The notes: generated from the letters alone by a model not told the origin. A DNA stretch of 64,000 nucleotides from Tanypteryx hageni (GCA_028673005.1 CM054116.1:72553315-72617314); one strand, 5' to 3'. Numbered from the stretch's first letter, positions 12,764 to 26,037 are shown. Translations and numbers: made by a program.

Positions 12764-14904
12764 ATATTTTGGATCGGAGTTATGCGATGCATATATTTAT
12801 TATATAAATTCAAGAGAATCAATCTCATTTGAATCTAACATGTCCAGAACATCGTCTAGAGCAATTTTTCATTTATTACAAATCTCGTTTGCGGTAATAA
12901 ATACGATTGTTTGCAACATATTCCAACTATTTTTAAAAAGATCACTCATTATCTATCACGTCTGTTTCCAGTTAGGTTCATAGATTCTCAATTCCCTAAA
13001 TTCTGCCTTCTGTGTGTGTTTAAATTCGATAGGGACGTATCTCACTCCTCTTTAATCCGGATCCTTTCCCTTTAAACCAATTTTCAGCCTTGATCCAATA
13101 ATCGGTGTTCATCTCCTCCGCACACTTAACTCTAGATTCATCATCTATCATTTCCATTCTCGCGCCAAGGTCATCTCGCTATATTTAGATGTTATCCGTC
13201 ACATTTTCTCATATCAGATTAATCGAAGGCTAAAGGAATTCCATTCGCCAGTTTTTTTTAAACTTCAAATCGTTCATTCCAGCTAAATTAACAACAAAAG
13301 ACTTGTATATATTATCCTACTATTTAAACTGTTGAGAAAAATCCTCGCGGGAAATAAATATCTCAAGACAAATTTTTTTACAGCTTTGCTCAGTTTTACA
13401 AATATTTCACCACGCAAAATATTTCCATTTTTTCATCCTCTGCATTAGCCCTCTATTCACATGCATTCCGTACATGTGACACGCTGGCCTAATTTTTGAT
13501 GAAAATAATTTTTGCTTAAAATCAAAATAATTCTCATTTGCTTCCAACCTTTAAAATTTATTCTTCTGTGATTAATTTGAAACAAATTGAAATCAAACAT
13601 ATTTTGCGCCGGTTGTATTACAGTTTATATTAAGTGAAAATTTACCGATAAATGTGATGTAAACATCTACGTTCATGTTGTCCTTTCGTGAACAGTTACC
13701 ATGAATATCTATTCTAATGGAGGGATGCAAGAGACTACAATGGCAAACGGCTTTATGACAACTGTCAAACACCAAGTGGAAATGAGAAAAATTAACGTAG
13801 TAATTATTAGAAGCAAAAAGTAATGGCATATAGATCTACGCGAATCTTAATATTTCTAACAAAACGGAATTACAATACGCTTGTAAAATTCTGTTGATAA
13901 AGCAATAAATTAATTTGTTTTAGATGAAATGAATGAGAAAATAGATAAAAATGAAACTTTGTTGCCGGAGCTAATTTAATTACATCAAACTTATACAAAA
14001 GTTTTGTCAACGGGATTGTAAATTAGACTATATGGATTCCTTCATCCGCGCGATTTCCAAATTTTTCAGCACAGTAAATTGGAAAAGCAGACGCCGTTAG
14101 TATTGCATCTTTCAGATATAAACATAATGAAGTGACATTCAAAATAAAACAAGATTATTACTCCTACGGAGCTTGCAAAATCTAACAAAAACTAAATCCA
14201 CTCTTACCTATGCCTGAAAAACCCGAGGAAATTTTTTCTATGCCCATAACCTCGAGCGTCAGACATTAAAATTTCACGCGGACACTCCGTTATTCACAAA
14301 GTTTTTTCGTCGGTGCGCCGTTCTTCTTTATCCCCCGCTAAACACACTATCCCCACTCCATTTCGATTTTCCTCTGCACTTCCTCCGCTTATTCCTCTTC
14401 CGTCATCTTCATCATCCCCACTCCCTCCATTTTGTTACTTATGTATATTATACGCCAAAACGCTCCAACCTCTTGGTTATTAAATTATGGAACGTGAAAA
14501 CTCACTCACTCTTTTCCAGTCTCCACATCTTCCGGGTCAGCATCCATTTCAAAGCCTCCCGGTGATTAATTCAGCTTCCACATCGTTTAATTCCCATTAT
14601 ATCATTCCATTGCCCGATTACTCTCCTCTTTTTCAGATATCATTCCTAATTCCTTCCATTCTTTTATTTGGCTCAATTAATCCTCCCTTTTCTCCCCCTT
14701 TTCCGACTAAGTTTTATTGGCATCTTGTATTTTTGCTCTTCAGCACTTTTCTGGGAAACGAACTGGTACTTTTGATTATTTTCCTCATTCTTTAAAAGGG
14801 CATTCTTTTCTGCGTACGCAAGGGAATAATAATTTGTGGAGTCCCCATTCCGCAAAAAATCAATTCAGTCGAATTGATGTGCGTAGTATTTTTGCACAGT
14901 TCTT

Positions 14905-15023
14905 ATCTATATTAATAAAAGGCGGCGTGTGTCCGTAAGTCTGTGTGGACAGCATTTCTCGAAAACCAAGAAACTTAAAACTTGTACACTTAATAAAGAG
15001 ACCTTGAGGATGTGCATCTGGAG
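14905..15023 (+). mobile_element. Helitron-like 5' end, truncated by gap (copy 1)
   Basis: The sequence from TCTATATTAATAAAA followed by GGCGGCGTGTGTCCG resembles the conserved 5' terminus of many animal Helitrons. It is cut by the N gap at 15024; the full version is in the second copy (19817-20130). Confidence 0.4.
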
Positions 15024-15523
15024 NNNNNNNNNNNNNNNNNNNNNNNNNNNNNNNNNNNNNNNNNNNNNNNNNNNNNNNNNNNNNNNNNNNNNNNNNNNNN
15101 NNNNNNNNNNNNNNNNNNNNNNNNNNNNNNNNNNNNNNNNNNNNNNNNNNNNNNNNNNNNNNNNNNNNNNNNNNNNNNNNNNNNNNNNNNNNNNNNNNNN
15201 NNNNNNNNNNNNNNNNNNNNNNNNNNNNNNNNNNNNNNNNNNNNNNNNNNNNNNNNNNNNNNNNNNNNNNNNNNNNNNNNNNNNNNNNNNNNNNNNNNNN
15301 NNNNNNNNNNNNNNNNNNNNNNNNNNNNNNNNNNNNNNNNNNNNNNNNNNNNNNNNNNNNNNNNNNNNNNNNNNNNNNNNNNNNNNNNNNNNNNNNNNNN
15401 NNNNNNNNNNNNNNNNNNNNNNNNNNNNNNNNNNNNNNNNNNNNNNNNNNNNNNNNNNNNNNNNNNNNNNNNNNNNNNNNNNNNNNNNNNNNNNNNNNNN
15501 NNNNNNNNNNNNNNNNNNNNNNN
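15024..15523. other. Assembly gap of exactly 500 N
   Basis: Five hundred unknown bases form a round number typical of a scaffolding placeholder. Flanks on both sides are the same genomic sequence, so the true gap size may be negative. Open frames running through it are meaningless. Confidence 0.99.
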
Positions 15524-15693
15524 ATATTGTCATATATATTTGTGCGAATAATTCTAGAAATAGATATGGACTGTTTCCGTAGCTATATTTCTTCTAGTTA
15601 CTTAGTTGATCCGAATTCTGATTTTCGTTTCGTAAATTGTGTCTACAAAATATCTAATTGTAATTTTATCGTGACCACTTGGTAATTATATAA

Positions 15694-15955
15694 CAGGGGT
15701 GGCCAAATCGCGGCTCTCGAATCATATGCGACTGTTTTGACTTAGGATGCGGCTCTTTTAAATTCACACTGAGGCGTGTCAACGTTTTTCACTACAGAAA
15801 AAAATGTAGTAGTGTGATATGATACGCGTTGGGGATTGCTTCCGATACAGATTATGTTTCACTGTTCGTAGATTTGTAAACAAAGAATGTGTCGTGCGGC
15901 TCTCAAACTTCTAAAGATTATCGAATGCGGCTCCGAGGGTGTCTGACCACCCCTG
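15694..15955. mobile_element. hAT-type MITE (copy 2)
   Basis: Identical to the element at 10783-11044, including the TTATATAA target duplication on both sides. It is probably the same genomic locus represented twice. Confidence 0.9.
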
Positions 15956-16460
15956 TTATATAACATCCGCATGCTGCAGTTACAGAAAATAAGGTAGCCA
16001 ACACTTTTAAGTTTTATTTGACTTAGCTATGAGTTACTCGAAGCAAAGTGAATGTAAAACGTCACCTTGCACCTTGGAGCACATTCATATTCAGTATATC
16101 AAGCGATAAAAATGTTGTTATTTCTCTTACAGGTTAAATAAACTCTAGCACTAATGCTGGGCTCTTCTACAATGACGAATGGATCGTCCGTATTTTATAA
16201 ATTATTACCACTATCATACATATGTTTCAATTTCTTCAAAGAAATTCAAGAATTTGGCCTATTTTCTCTCCTACAGAGTATCACGTTTCCTCTAAGAATA
16301 TGAATTCTATTTCCATGTTATCCTGACTTGCTGATCAAGTATTAAAATGCATATCAGACACAAGGAGTTTTAAAAAATCGGTTTATTATTAGTAAAGTGT
16401 TAATTTTGAACGTAGAGCATTAAGTCACATCAAGAACGTAACCTCAGATTCTGCATATTG

Positions 16461-17674
16461 CAGGGGTTCTCAACCTTTTATCTCCATTGGGCAATCACAA
16501 TATTCTGAGAGAGGGAGGTGAGCGCAACCATAAAAACGCACAAAATCGAATATTTTTAAAATAGAAATTTGAGAAATGCAAAACAGAATGATATTAACAG
16601 TACCTAACATTATTTTTAGTTCTTTATTTTAAATATTTCATGTTTTCACTACGTCCATCCGTCCATGTGCAAAATTTTTAAGTAATGAAATGATCTGGGA
16701 AGCTAATATTTTCAGGACAGCTTTGATTGATGACAGACATGAAAACTATTGAGTACGTCTGCGCTTCCATCTAGTTGAAGGCTATATAAGTCACCTTTTT
16801 TTAGATTAGTCTGTAGTTTAGCTTTCATATCATGCAAAATAGCAGTCACTGTTGTAGTAATTGTATACCTTGAATGTTGCAAATTTTTTTATTGGTGACA
16901 TCATTTCTTCTTTATTTGAAAATCCATGAAAAAGTTGCTCACTACTTGCAATGAATGCTTCCTTAACAAGCTCTTCAAGTGATTTTTTATTCAATTATAA
17001 TAAATGAGCAAATTTAAAAGAAGCTAATGTTGCATTTTTAGACTTTAAAACAGACTTCGTAAACATAGATTGCTGCTCCAGTAATTTAGGTTTCAAACCA
17101 CTAACTTACTTTTTCCATAGTTCTGAACTCGGTGGATAATTCTTATCAAAGGATAAGTCCTTAAATATTTTTAATATTGTCTCTCTTTGGCATTGCCACT
17201 CTATTAGAGAATAGTAAACAGATACCTTTTCCCTTCACAAACTCTTCTTCCCATTCATTTTCAAAATCGTACACCATATCAGCTTTGTTTCTGACATTTT
17301 GACTAACCCTACTTTATCAAAACTACAAGTAAAAAATCAAGCGACGAATACAATGATGAATAGCGGGTGTTGAACTGGATAAGAGATTATAAACAGTTCT
17401 GCATTTGCACAGTGTTACCGGGGTTACATCAGGTTTGGTAAATATAGATTGCTGTATCGATAATTTGGATTTAAAATCCCTATCTATCTTTTAACCCAGT
17501 GAAAAATTTATATCAAATGTTGAATGACGAGTCTTGAAATATTGATATATCAATATTGTTTCTCTTTGACACTGCCATGCTATTAGAACAGAGAATTCCT
17601 GAAAATTCCTCCACAGGCAACTAGAAATACCTCGGCGGGCAACAGGGCCTCGAGCACCGCGTTAAGAACCTCTG
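16461..17674 (-). mobile_element. hAT transposon relic (copy 2)
   Basis: Identical to 11550-12763: terminal CAGGGGTTCTCAACC-type repeats and a decayed transposase N-terminus on the minus strand. It is probably the same locus represented twice. Confidence 0.65.
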
Positions 17675-19816
17675 ATATTTTGGATCGGAGTTATGCGATG
17701 CATATATTTATTATATAAATTCAAGAGAATCAATCTCATTTGAATCTAACATGTCCAGAACATCGTCTAGAGCAATTTTTCATTTATTACAAATCTCGTT
17801 TGCGGTAATAAATACGATTGTTTGCAACATATTCCAACTATTTTTAAAAAGATCACTCATTATCTATCACGTCTGTTTCCAGTTAGGTTCATAGATTCTC
17901 AATTCCCTAAATTCTGCCTTCTGTGTGTGTTTAAATTCGATAGGGACGTATCTCACTCCTCTTTAATCCGGATCCTTTCCCTTTAAACCAATTTTCAGCC
18001 TTGATCCAATAATCGGTGTTCATCTCCTCCGCACACTTAACTCTAGATTCATCATCTATCATTTCCATTCTCGCGCCAAGGTCATCTCGCTATATTTAGA
18101 TGTTATCCGTCACATTTTCTCATATCAGATTAATCGAAGGCTAAAGGAATTCCATTCGCCAGTTTTTTTTAAACTTCAAATCGTTCATTCCAGCTAAATT
18201 AACAACAAAAGACTTGTATATATTATCCTACTATTTAAACTGTTGAGAAAAATCCTCGCGGGAAATAAATATCTCAAGACAAATTTTTTTACAGCTTTGC
18301 TCAGTTTTACAAATATTTCACCACGCAAAATATTTCCATTTTTTCATCCTCTGCATTAGCCCTCTATTCACATGCATTCCGTACATGTGACACGCTGGCC
18401 TAATTTTTGATGAAAATAATTTTTGCTTAAAATCAAAATAATTCTCATTTGCTTCCAACCTTTAAAATTTATTCTTCTGTGATTAATTTGAAACAAATTG
18501 AAATCAAACATATTTTGCGCCGGTTGTATTACAGTTTATATTAAGTGAAAATTTACCGATAAATGTGATGTAAACATCTACGTTCATGTTGTCCTTTCGT
18601 GAACAGTTACCATGAATATCTATTCTAATGGAGGGATGCAAGAGACTACAATGGCAAACGGCTTTATGACAACTGTCAAACACCAAGTGGAAATGAGAAA
18701 AATTAACGTAGTAATTATTAGAAGCAAAAAGTAATGGCATATAGATCTACGCGAATCTTAATATTTCTAACAAAACGGAATTACAATACGCTTGTAAAAT
18801 TCTGTTGATAAAGCAATAAATTAATTTGTTTTAGATGAAATGAATGAGAAAATAGATAAAAATGAAACTTTGTTGCCGGAGCTAATTTAATTACATCAAA
18901 CTTATACAAAAGTTTTGTCAACGGGATTGTAAATTAGACTATATGGATTCCTTCATCCGCGCGATTTCCAAATTTTTCAGCACAGTAAATTGGAAAAGCA
19001 GACGCCGTTAGTATTGCATCTTTCAGATATAAACATAATGAAGTGACATTCAAAATAAAACAAGATTATTACTCCTACGGAGCTTGCAAAATCTAACAAA
19101 AACTAAATCCACTCTTACCTATGCCTGAAAAACCCGAGGAAATTTTTTCTATGCCCATAACCTCGAGCGTCAGACATTAAAATTTCACGCGGACACTCCG
19201 TTATTCACAAAGTTTTTTCGTCGGTGCGCCGTTCTTCTTTATCCCCCGCTAAACACACTATCCCCACTCCATTTCGATTTTCCTCTGCACTTCCTCCGCT
19301 TATTCCTCTTCCGTCATCTTCATCATCCCCACTCCCTCCATTTTGTTACTTATGTATATTATACGCCAAAACGCTCCAACCTCTTGGTTATTAAATTATG
19401 GAACGTGAAAACTCACTCACTCTTTTCCAGTCTCCACATCTTCCGGGTCAGCATCCATTTCAAAGCCTCCCGGTGATTAATTCAGCTTCCACATCGTTTA
19501 ATTCCCATTATATCATTCCATTGCCCGATTACTCTCCTCTTTTTCAGATATCATTCCTAATTCCTTCCATTCTTTTATTTGGCTCAATTAATCCTCCCTT
19601 TTCTCCCCCTTTTCCGACTAAGTTTTATTGGCATCTTGTATTTTTGCTCTTCAGCACTTTTCTGGGAAACGAACTGGTACTTTTGATTATTTTCCTCATT
19701 CTTTAAAAGGGCATTCTTTTCTGCGTACGCAAGGGAATAATAATTTGTGGAGTCCCCATTCCGCAAAAAATCAATTCAGTCGAATTGATGTGCGTAGTAT
19801 TTTTGCACAGTTCTTA

Positions 19817-20130
19817 TCTATATTAATAAAAGGCGGCGTGTGTCCGTAAGTCTGTGTGGACAGCATTTCTCGAAAACCAAGAAACTTAAAACTTGTACAC
19901 TTAATAAAGAGACCTTGAGGATGTGCATCTGGAGGCCAGAATTTTGATTTTTGGGGGGAGAGGGAAGAAGAGGCGGGTGGCATATAAATCATGCCATTCA
20001 GCATTTCTCAAAAACCAAGAAACTTAGAGACTGAAAACTTGATAAACTTTCAAAACACCTCTTGAAAATATGCACCTATGCACCAGAATTCCGATATTAT
20101 TGGGAAGGGGTGCCGTGTAAATCATGCTCT
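19817..20130 (+). mobile_element. Helitron-like 5' region with two ~135-bp tandem units
   Basis: After the terminus-like TCTATATTAATAAAA, two imperfect direct repeats follow, each beginning CAGCATTTCTC(G/A)AAAACCAAG (19861 and 19999) and each ending in a 'gtg..atataaatcatgc' type phrase. Between them lies a G-rich segment. No Rep or helicase coding is visible nearby, so this would be a non-autonomous or truncated element. The identification rests only on the 5' end and its GTGTGTCCG context. Confidence 0.4.
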
Positions 20131-20460
20131 TATCATCCCAATTACAACATGATGCTCTTGAAACAACTCCCTCCTCATCAATATATGTAAGATGCTTTGA
20201 CGAATGCTTTCTTTTCCTATGATATATTGCTCCTGTAAGACATGTCACCTTTTCTGCGCTAAGCATTTTTCACTCTGCATCTCCTTTTGCATCATTCTCA
20301 TTGTTCGAACCTTAACACTTAATCTTGCGGAACTGATCATTGGTGGTCAAGAGAGAAACATAAATCTCACACGATAGAAGTTAACCATTAATTAGTTGCG
20401 TTTTCGCAGGAGACTCAGGAATTGCAATTTTGATTTTCGTTTACAGGTAAATAAAAGTCC
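20131..20460. other. No recognisable feature
   Basis: AT-rich sequence with no repeat match in the window. Short open frames here have no recognisable motif. Confidence 0.5.
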
Positions 20461-20820
20461 TGATAGAGTGATGGTAATAGAATGCGGGATTATCTTCCGC
20501 TTGCCGGGTTCGATTCCCGGTCATAGCAGACTTTTCTCTCGTTTCAAATTATTCCCAACATTACAGCTTATGCCTGTCTGCATAGGATCTTCGGATCGCT
20601 TTATTTCATCAATTTCTGGCTCGGCAATCTCATCATTTGAGAGGGAAGAGTTTTCTTTGATGTATCTCTTCGAGGACATCCGTTAGGGCAGTTTGATACT
20701 AGCTTGGCTAGTTCCGTCCCAACCAAGAAAACGAGAAAATTAATCTGCTACGATAGTTCAGTGGTAGAATATCCGCCCGGCAAGTGGAAGACCCGGGTTT
20801 GATTCCCGGTCATAGCAGAC
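20461..20820 (+). repeat. tRNA-Gly-like repeat, two heads 289 bp apart
   Basis: Two tRNA-like segments end in the same phrase, CCCGGTCATAGCAGAC, at 20531 and 20820. They are separated by about 220 bp of body sequence that contains 'gcatag gatcttcggatcgc' and 'ggacatccgt'. The same body recurs on the minus strand at 36745-36976. A degenerate 3' half of the head also occurs at about 24258-24290. This is the structure of a tRNA-derived SINE or a tandemly duplicated tRNA pseudogene unit. The first head lacks a good D arm; the second folds fully. Confidence 0.7.
20747..20817 (+). tRNA. tRNA-Gly-like cloverleaf, probably not functional
   Basis: The sequence folds as a complete cloverleaf: acceptor GCTACGA/TCATAGC with one mismatch, D arm GTTC/GAAT around AGTGGTA, anticodon stem TCCGC/GTGGA, loop CCGGCAA, T arm CCGGG/CCCGG with loop TTTGATT. 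The D arm and T arm resemble eukaryotic tRNA-Gly (GGTTCAGTGGTAGAAT and GGGTTCGATTCCCGG). The anticodon loop has C at position 33 instead of the nearly invariant U and would give a GGC anticodon. That, and its place in a dispersed repeat, argue for a tRNA-derived repeat rather than a working gene. Confidence 0.5.
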
Positions 20821-21513
20821 GTTTTTCTCATTTCAAAATTAGTGATTTGAAAATATAAATTTTATTTCCGGCAAAAATTTGCCATCGCGGTCTTCTCAAA
20901 TACGTAGTGTCCTCTCAAAATATATGCAAAACAAAATGTTATTTATTACAATTTGAGCTTCTGAAAAGAAATTATTTTCTTTGATGAAATCTTAACGAGT
21001 TGAGGCAGAAAGTTAACTTTTTGTTTCCGTTAAATTGAATGCACTGACTAGGTGATTTATAACCTAATATATAGTTTTCAACACCGGTTTTCATAAAAAT
21101 AATAGATATTAAACTTCACAGAGATCCGTTAAATTGCATACCATACTGATGTACGTGTGCAGACATAAAGGAAGATAGACAAACTAAGTATACAACAGGA
21201 GCTTTTTATTTTAAGGAACACATCTTAAAATCACTATTATAATGATTCGGCTTTACCTTCCACACAAACTGATTGTTTCAATTGTTTGACATTCGGCAGA
21301 TATTTGTCAATTCAAACATGCTTTGTGCGATTTCTACTTGTTTTAAATGTGATATGATTTGGTGGTGGTGATTTTGTATCAGATGTGATATTTGCTTATC
21401 GTTCCAATACTATTATTTTATTTTGTACGAATTATTTCATTGCAGTTTCTGCGTCCAATATACAACAGTAAGGTAAAATGGCCAAATTGCTATTAAAGCT
21501 GTTTCAAAGTTAA
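20821..21513. other. No recognisable feature
   Basis: AT-rich sequence between the tRNA-like repeat and the ~830-bp interspersed repeat. I see no coding or repeat signal. Confidence 0.5.
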
Positions 21514-21842
21514 ACAAGAAGTCAAAACCAGCACTAATGCAGGCTGGTTTCCCAAAGTTGTTGTCCCGAATTGATTACTTATATTGACAGGAAATGTTTC
21601 AGTACGTGTTATTCATTCCAAGGAATTCTCATACCATAAATACCACTTGTAATTCATACTTTATCAATGATAGAGAAAATTTGGAAAACAAATTAATAAA
21701 GCATTATCAGATTTTAATGTCTTTATGACATATTTTGCATGTATTTTTTCTTTAAATAAACGAATTTAATAAATTTTACTGTTTATACGCTAATATGCTT
21801 GGATCAACTGTCCGTTGCTGAAGGGTAGTCGAGGGGAAAGAA
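21514..21842 (+). repeat. Interspersed repeat R830, copy A, 5' part
   Basis: This matches 44020-44340 and, in reverse, 58196-58457. All three start near ACAAGAAGTC and continue through GGCTGGTTTCCCAAAG, CCCGAATTGAT and TTACTGTTTATACGCTAATATG. It ends at '...ggggaaagaaaac', where the intact copy at 44 kb continues without a break. Confidence 0.85.
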
Positions 21843-22870
21843 AACAAGTGAAGATATAAAAATGAATTTTTATAACCAACTTTTATATAGTTAATACTTT
21901 AATATGAATAAACTCTATAATATAATTATGATAACCTTTCTGCTTGCAAGGCGTAAAAAGTTGCAAAAGTGTCTACCAGCTGTTGAGTGATGTGGGGGTC
22001 TCTATATTTAAACTTTAATCTTTTTACAGTTGAGTGAATGGCAGACAGAAGTAGAGAACTTAGTGGCAAACGTAAGAATGTTTGGTATATGAGTAGTAAG
22101 AAGTTTGATAGTATTTTTTGTTTCATTAATGAAAATACTGACGTATCCATTCATATTGCTTCAAATCAATGAAAATATACTGCTAGTTCATAGTAATTCA
22201 ACTTTAGATACTAGTAGGAGTGAAGCTGTTGAATATTTTATATTTTAGTCACGTAACTTAAATGACAAAAAATATAAATGTTCAGAGTAATCTTAAATTA
22301 ATAAAGATAAAATGATTTTAAGATAAATAAAAACTTACTATCAATAATAAGTGCGACACATAAAAACTTACAATTATTATCAGAAATATTCCATCAAAAA
22401 AGGTAGTAATGCTCGTTTCAATACAAATCCACATTAAAGTAAAGAGACATCCATTAAACCACGAACAATGACAATAGTTTTTTAATCTCGTTGCTATGAT
22501 AGAGGCTTGTAATTTGTTCAGATTCGCTTCAACAATATAAATATATAAAAGGAAAGTTAAGGTTATATAGTACAAATAATGTGATAACTGCTGTCAAAAT
22601 AATGAAATTATAAAAATAAACAATTTAAAAGAAAACATAACTTTAATAAATAAATAAATATGAAAAATTCCACTAATACTATATATATCAATCTTTCAAC
22701 GCGAATTCAAGTTAACATTTATCGCTGCGCCAACACGTAGATCTGGTGTCCGAGATGTCTAAATCACTCGTCTTACGCGATGATTATCTCAGGCGAAGTG
22801 GTTCGAACACTGCAAACGGCTTTGGATTTTTATAAGATATATAAAGCGAAGTTAATATAAAATTTGGTAA
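21843..22870. mobile_element. ~1.03-kb insertion splitting repeat copy A
   Basis: Comparison with the uninterrupted copy at 44020-44839 shows about 1028 extra bases here. No terminal repeats or transposase are evident. The insert contains a tRNA-like segment near its right end (22745-22815). Exact breakpoints are uncertain by about 10 bp because the flanks are diverged. Confidence 0.55.
22745..22815 (+). repeat. tRNA-Leu/Ser-like segment, possible SINE head
   Basis: The spacing of box A (GGTGTCCGAGATG, compare TGGCCGAGTGG) and box B (GGTTCGAACAC, two mismatches to consensus) resembles class II tRNAs of the Leu/Ser type. The anticodon arm does not pair well. I regard it as a tRNA-derived remnant, not a gene. 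Confidence 0.35.
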
Positions 22871-23346
22871 TCAACCATTTGTTTACTCGTATTTGCTCGG
22901 TAATAATCGTCTCCATGGTAACAATCCGATAAAATGCGATTTTAAACGCAAAAACGCTGTTTTAGTAGAAATTCAAGAAAATACGACCATTTATAAAATT
23001 TCTCTGATAAGCACTAGAATTTAAATTCTTTTTCTCTTAGAAAAGTACAAACCTCGCTCCGATATCACAATTTTAAGATATTTTAAAGTATCAAAGAAAA
23101 CATCTTGGCACGACGGATTTGAGACTTCCTATGTAAAACACACAGGGTAATACGTTCCTGAAATCAAATCCGGAACTTTAATCTTCGCCGAATAAAATAT
23201 AGCCGTGAGGTGGGCCCTGGCAGCACGAGCCTCATACCAAGTTTTATGAAAATCGGTTCATCGATGCAAACGTTATTAGTGAGGGACACACATACACACA
23301 CAGACACGACCATTTCATAAGGCTATATTTCCTTTGAAAACCAGCC
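22871..23346 (+). repeat. Interspersed repeat R830, copy A, 3' part
   Basis: Matches 44345-44839 and, in reverse, 56497-57000. Shared landmarks include TAATAATCGTCTCCATGG, 'gctccgatatcacaatttta', 'gaggtgggccctggcagca', an A/C-rich ACACACA run, and the end 'cctttgaaaaccagcc'. The end is the near complement of the GGCTGGTTTCC near the 5' end. Confidence 0.85.
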
Positions 23347-26037
23347 TAAAAACTGCTCTAAATTTGGATTTCTTAAAGTACTCTACTGAAGTAACACATA
23401 ACAATAGTTTAACTGATAACAGCCTTTAAAGCGGAAAGTGAAACTCTTAAAAACATCAAAGTATCAAATAAATGAGAATAATTTAAACGAATAAACCAAG
23501 AAACTCCATGAATAGACGATTTACATAGAAGAATTAAAGACGACAATAAAGTGAGAACGAGGTAGAGAGGGATCTAATAAAAACGGATTAACGCTAAAAA
23601 AGAAAAGTCGAAGGAGAAAATATGGTGATCAAAGAAAGAGGAGGCTAAGAGAAGGGAGAGAACTTAAAAACATATTTTTTCATTTTTTATTTGTTTTCTT
23701 CGAAGAGAATTTATTTTCGGAACAGAAAACGAAAGAAGTTTGCAGGAAGTGTAATTACGAATTCAAAAAGTTAGTCCCTTAACAACTTTGATAAAAAGTA
23801 ATTGGTATTGCCTGCCGATGGAGATTTTTGTTTGATTCCAACTTCCTCATTTAAATTTAGAAATTTCAATTTAAGCCTGAAGGAAAAAATAATTTTAAGT
23901 GCAGTACTTGTTGATGGAGCTGTTTAAATTGATGCTTTGGAACTTTCATCGTCACTTGAAATAAGCTGAATATTTCGGTATGTATCTCTCTTTCTTTGAT
24001 AAACGGTTCACGTAATTTTAAAGTTGAGTCCACCACTGAGTTTGATTTTTATATTATTTTCCCAGCTGAAATTAATATTTGAAAGAATGTCAACATTTTT
24101 CTTTTTACAGTATACTGGAAAGAGTTATTTTTAGTGTTATTAAAGCAGAAGCAGATATGACGAAAAAGTAGAGATTTTATTCGGCAGAGTTATATTTACG
24201 TTTTGGATCGTAAATAAGCAACTTGGAGTGTCATTATCTATAGAAGATCTGGGTTCGATTTACGGCCATGGCAAATTTTCTCTTGATTTCTAGTTTCCCT
24301 CCTCAAAAATTAATAATTGAGCAAGGGAAATATCAAAAATTTAGTTTTCGAAGGAAATTTGTATTGTTCTTTTAAAGCGAGGGAAGCGAATGAATTATTG
24401 TCAGAAATTTTCTCTCAGTTTATTTGCTAAAACAGCATTTATTAAAACTTCTAAATTAAATTGAATTCGAATAATTATGGAGCAAACGACTAGTTAAGGA
24501 AAATAACACCTTTCACTAATGTGGTCATTTTTCGAATAACATGATGATGTTTTTACAATAACAATATCCTCGTGCTTGTTTGTATTTTATGTATTTATTT
24601 AACGCTTTGAGAAGGAAATACTTTAGTGTGGGAAGAACGGGACTTTCCCTCTGTGGAGCATTGAGAGGAATAAATTTATTTGATCGTTAGGTTCACAATA
24701 ATTGCAGGTAGTTACACATGGAAGCTTTAAAGCGGCTAGGATGTTAATGATTGCATTAAATCCACGAAAAATTCTTAATTGACCCATTGAAATGTTCAAA
24801 CAATAAAACGTTGTTGGTGAATATCTAAATAGACAGATAATTTTACATCGACATAGGTATTGGAGCTAAGCGAATCCTTGCAATTAGCAGATTTTTTTAC
24901 TCCATTATACCAAATTTGTGAAAGAAGTGTTTTAGATGTTAGTCACTCCCGAGTAGTAATGCATCATATGAAAGAACATCTGCTGAAAACGAATGAACTT
25001 ATCAGATATGAAGAAAATAAGGCTGCTTTGTGATTTACTCTTTTTTAACCTCCAATTATCTTCCAAGGTTTCTTTCGTTTTCACTTCGATAGGGCAAGGA
25101 ATCGTGTATTGAGCGTGAGCAGTCATTGGTTTTAATTTTAAGTAGACATCTACTTTGTGACCAATTTAATCATTCTTGCATTGATGTTTACCCATTCGAC
25201 ATTTACATAAAACACAAACATCGCCATTAAAGGTGCCTGTAAAATACCGAAGACGAACTATATAATTTATCCAAGGACAGATTCATTAATTACACTCGCA
25301 ACTACCAAATTATTCGCTTCAAGAGGCTTTACCGAGAATTTTTAGAGATACAATTACCGTATGATTCAAGCTAACAATTGTCTTATGAAATGATTGAGGA
25401 ATCCTGTAAAAAGTGGCCAGTTAAGTCACTGCATCTGTTACGTATGTGATATATAAAAGTTTTACAAACAATAAAGTATCCATTCGTGTGCCGTTTTCCT
25501 TCCGAAAAACGTACGAAAAAAATTAAACTAAATCTATTCGGAATGTAGATCATCATTTATTGTGTGGAAAGAAACTTTTCCAAACTCTTTAAAACTTCTA
25601 AAATATGTCCGAAATCTTCATCTGTATCTTCTTCTGCGGATTTCCTTCCAAATGTGATGTAGATGAGAGAAAGTTTGCAAAACAACCTCCTGCGAGTCTC
25701 TGGAAATACGCTGCGTAACTTCATTAGTATTTCATTCGCGTTTAAGCTCGATTCTCCCAAATTTCATCTTCCCGTTCCTTTTTGACCGCGAACTGTTTGA
25801 TGTTTGAACTCGTGAAAAAAATAGATTCTCCTTCCTTTAAAGTTTTTAAAAGGGCTATCAAATAAACACCTTTAAAAATTATCCTCTCCTTTCCCTTTTG
25901 CCGCGGGAATGTAAATCGTCGCAGTGTGGAGCTTCGTGTAACAAATCACCAAAGAGAGAGGGAGACGGTCGTTGAGGAAAAGGGTCTAGAAAGAGCTCGA
26001 AAAAAGGTTACTGCAGAGAAGATTTAACGGAGAAACA
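23347..26037. other. No recognisable gene; one tRNA-like fossil
   Basis: Mostly AT-rich, unassigned sequence. At about 24255-24292 'gaagatctgggttcgattta' followed by 'cggccatggca' is a decayed 3' half of the tRNA-Gly-like head seen at 20747. The 67-codon minus frame at 25557-25760 has no motif I recognise. Confidence 0.5.

Larger units (their letters stand above)
10613..15023 (+). repeat. First copy of a 4411-bp duplicated block
   Basis: This block recurs at 15524-19934 with a constant offset of 4911 bp. Every segment I compared was identical, including all open frames. It ends exactly at the start of the 500-N gap. The natural reading is the 3' end of a contig that overlaps the next one. 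Apart from the elements listed separately, 12764-14905 shows no recognisable gene or repeat. Confidence 0.95.
15524..19934 (+). repeat. Second copy of the 4411-bp duplicated block
   Basis: This begins immediately after the gap at the base corresponding to 10613 and follows copy 1 base for base wherever compared, to 19934, which corresponds to the last base before the gap. Contig start and contig end therefore overlap terminally. Contents match copy 1; 17675-19816 shows no recognisable gene. Confidence 0.95.

Noticed and set aside
14907..15582. Open frames of about 180-217 codons
   Set aside because: They consist almost entirely of the 500-N gap.
20747..20817. A functional tRNA gene
   Set aside because: Cloverleaf forms, but position 33 is C, the acceptor has a mismatch, and the sequence is part of a dispersed repeat.
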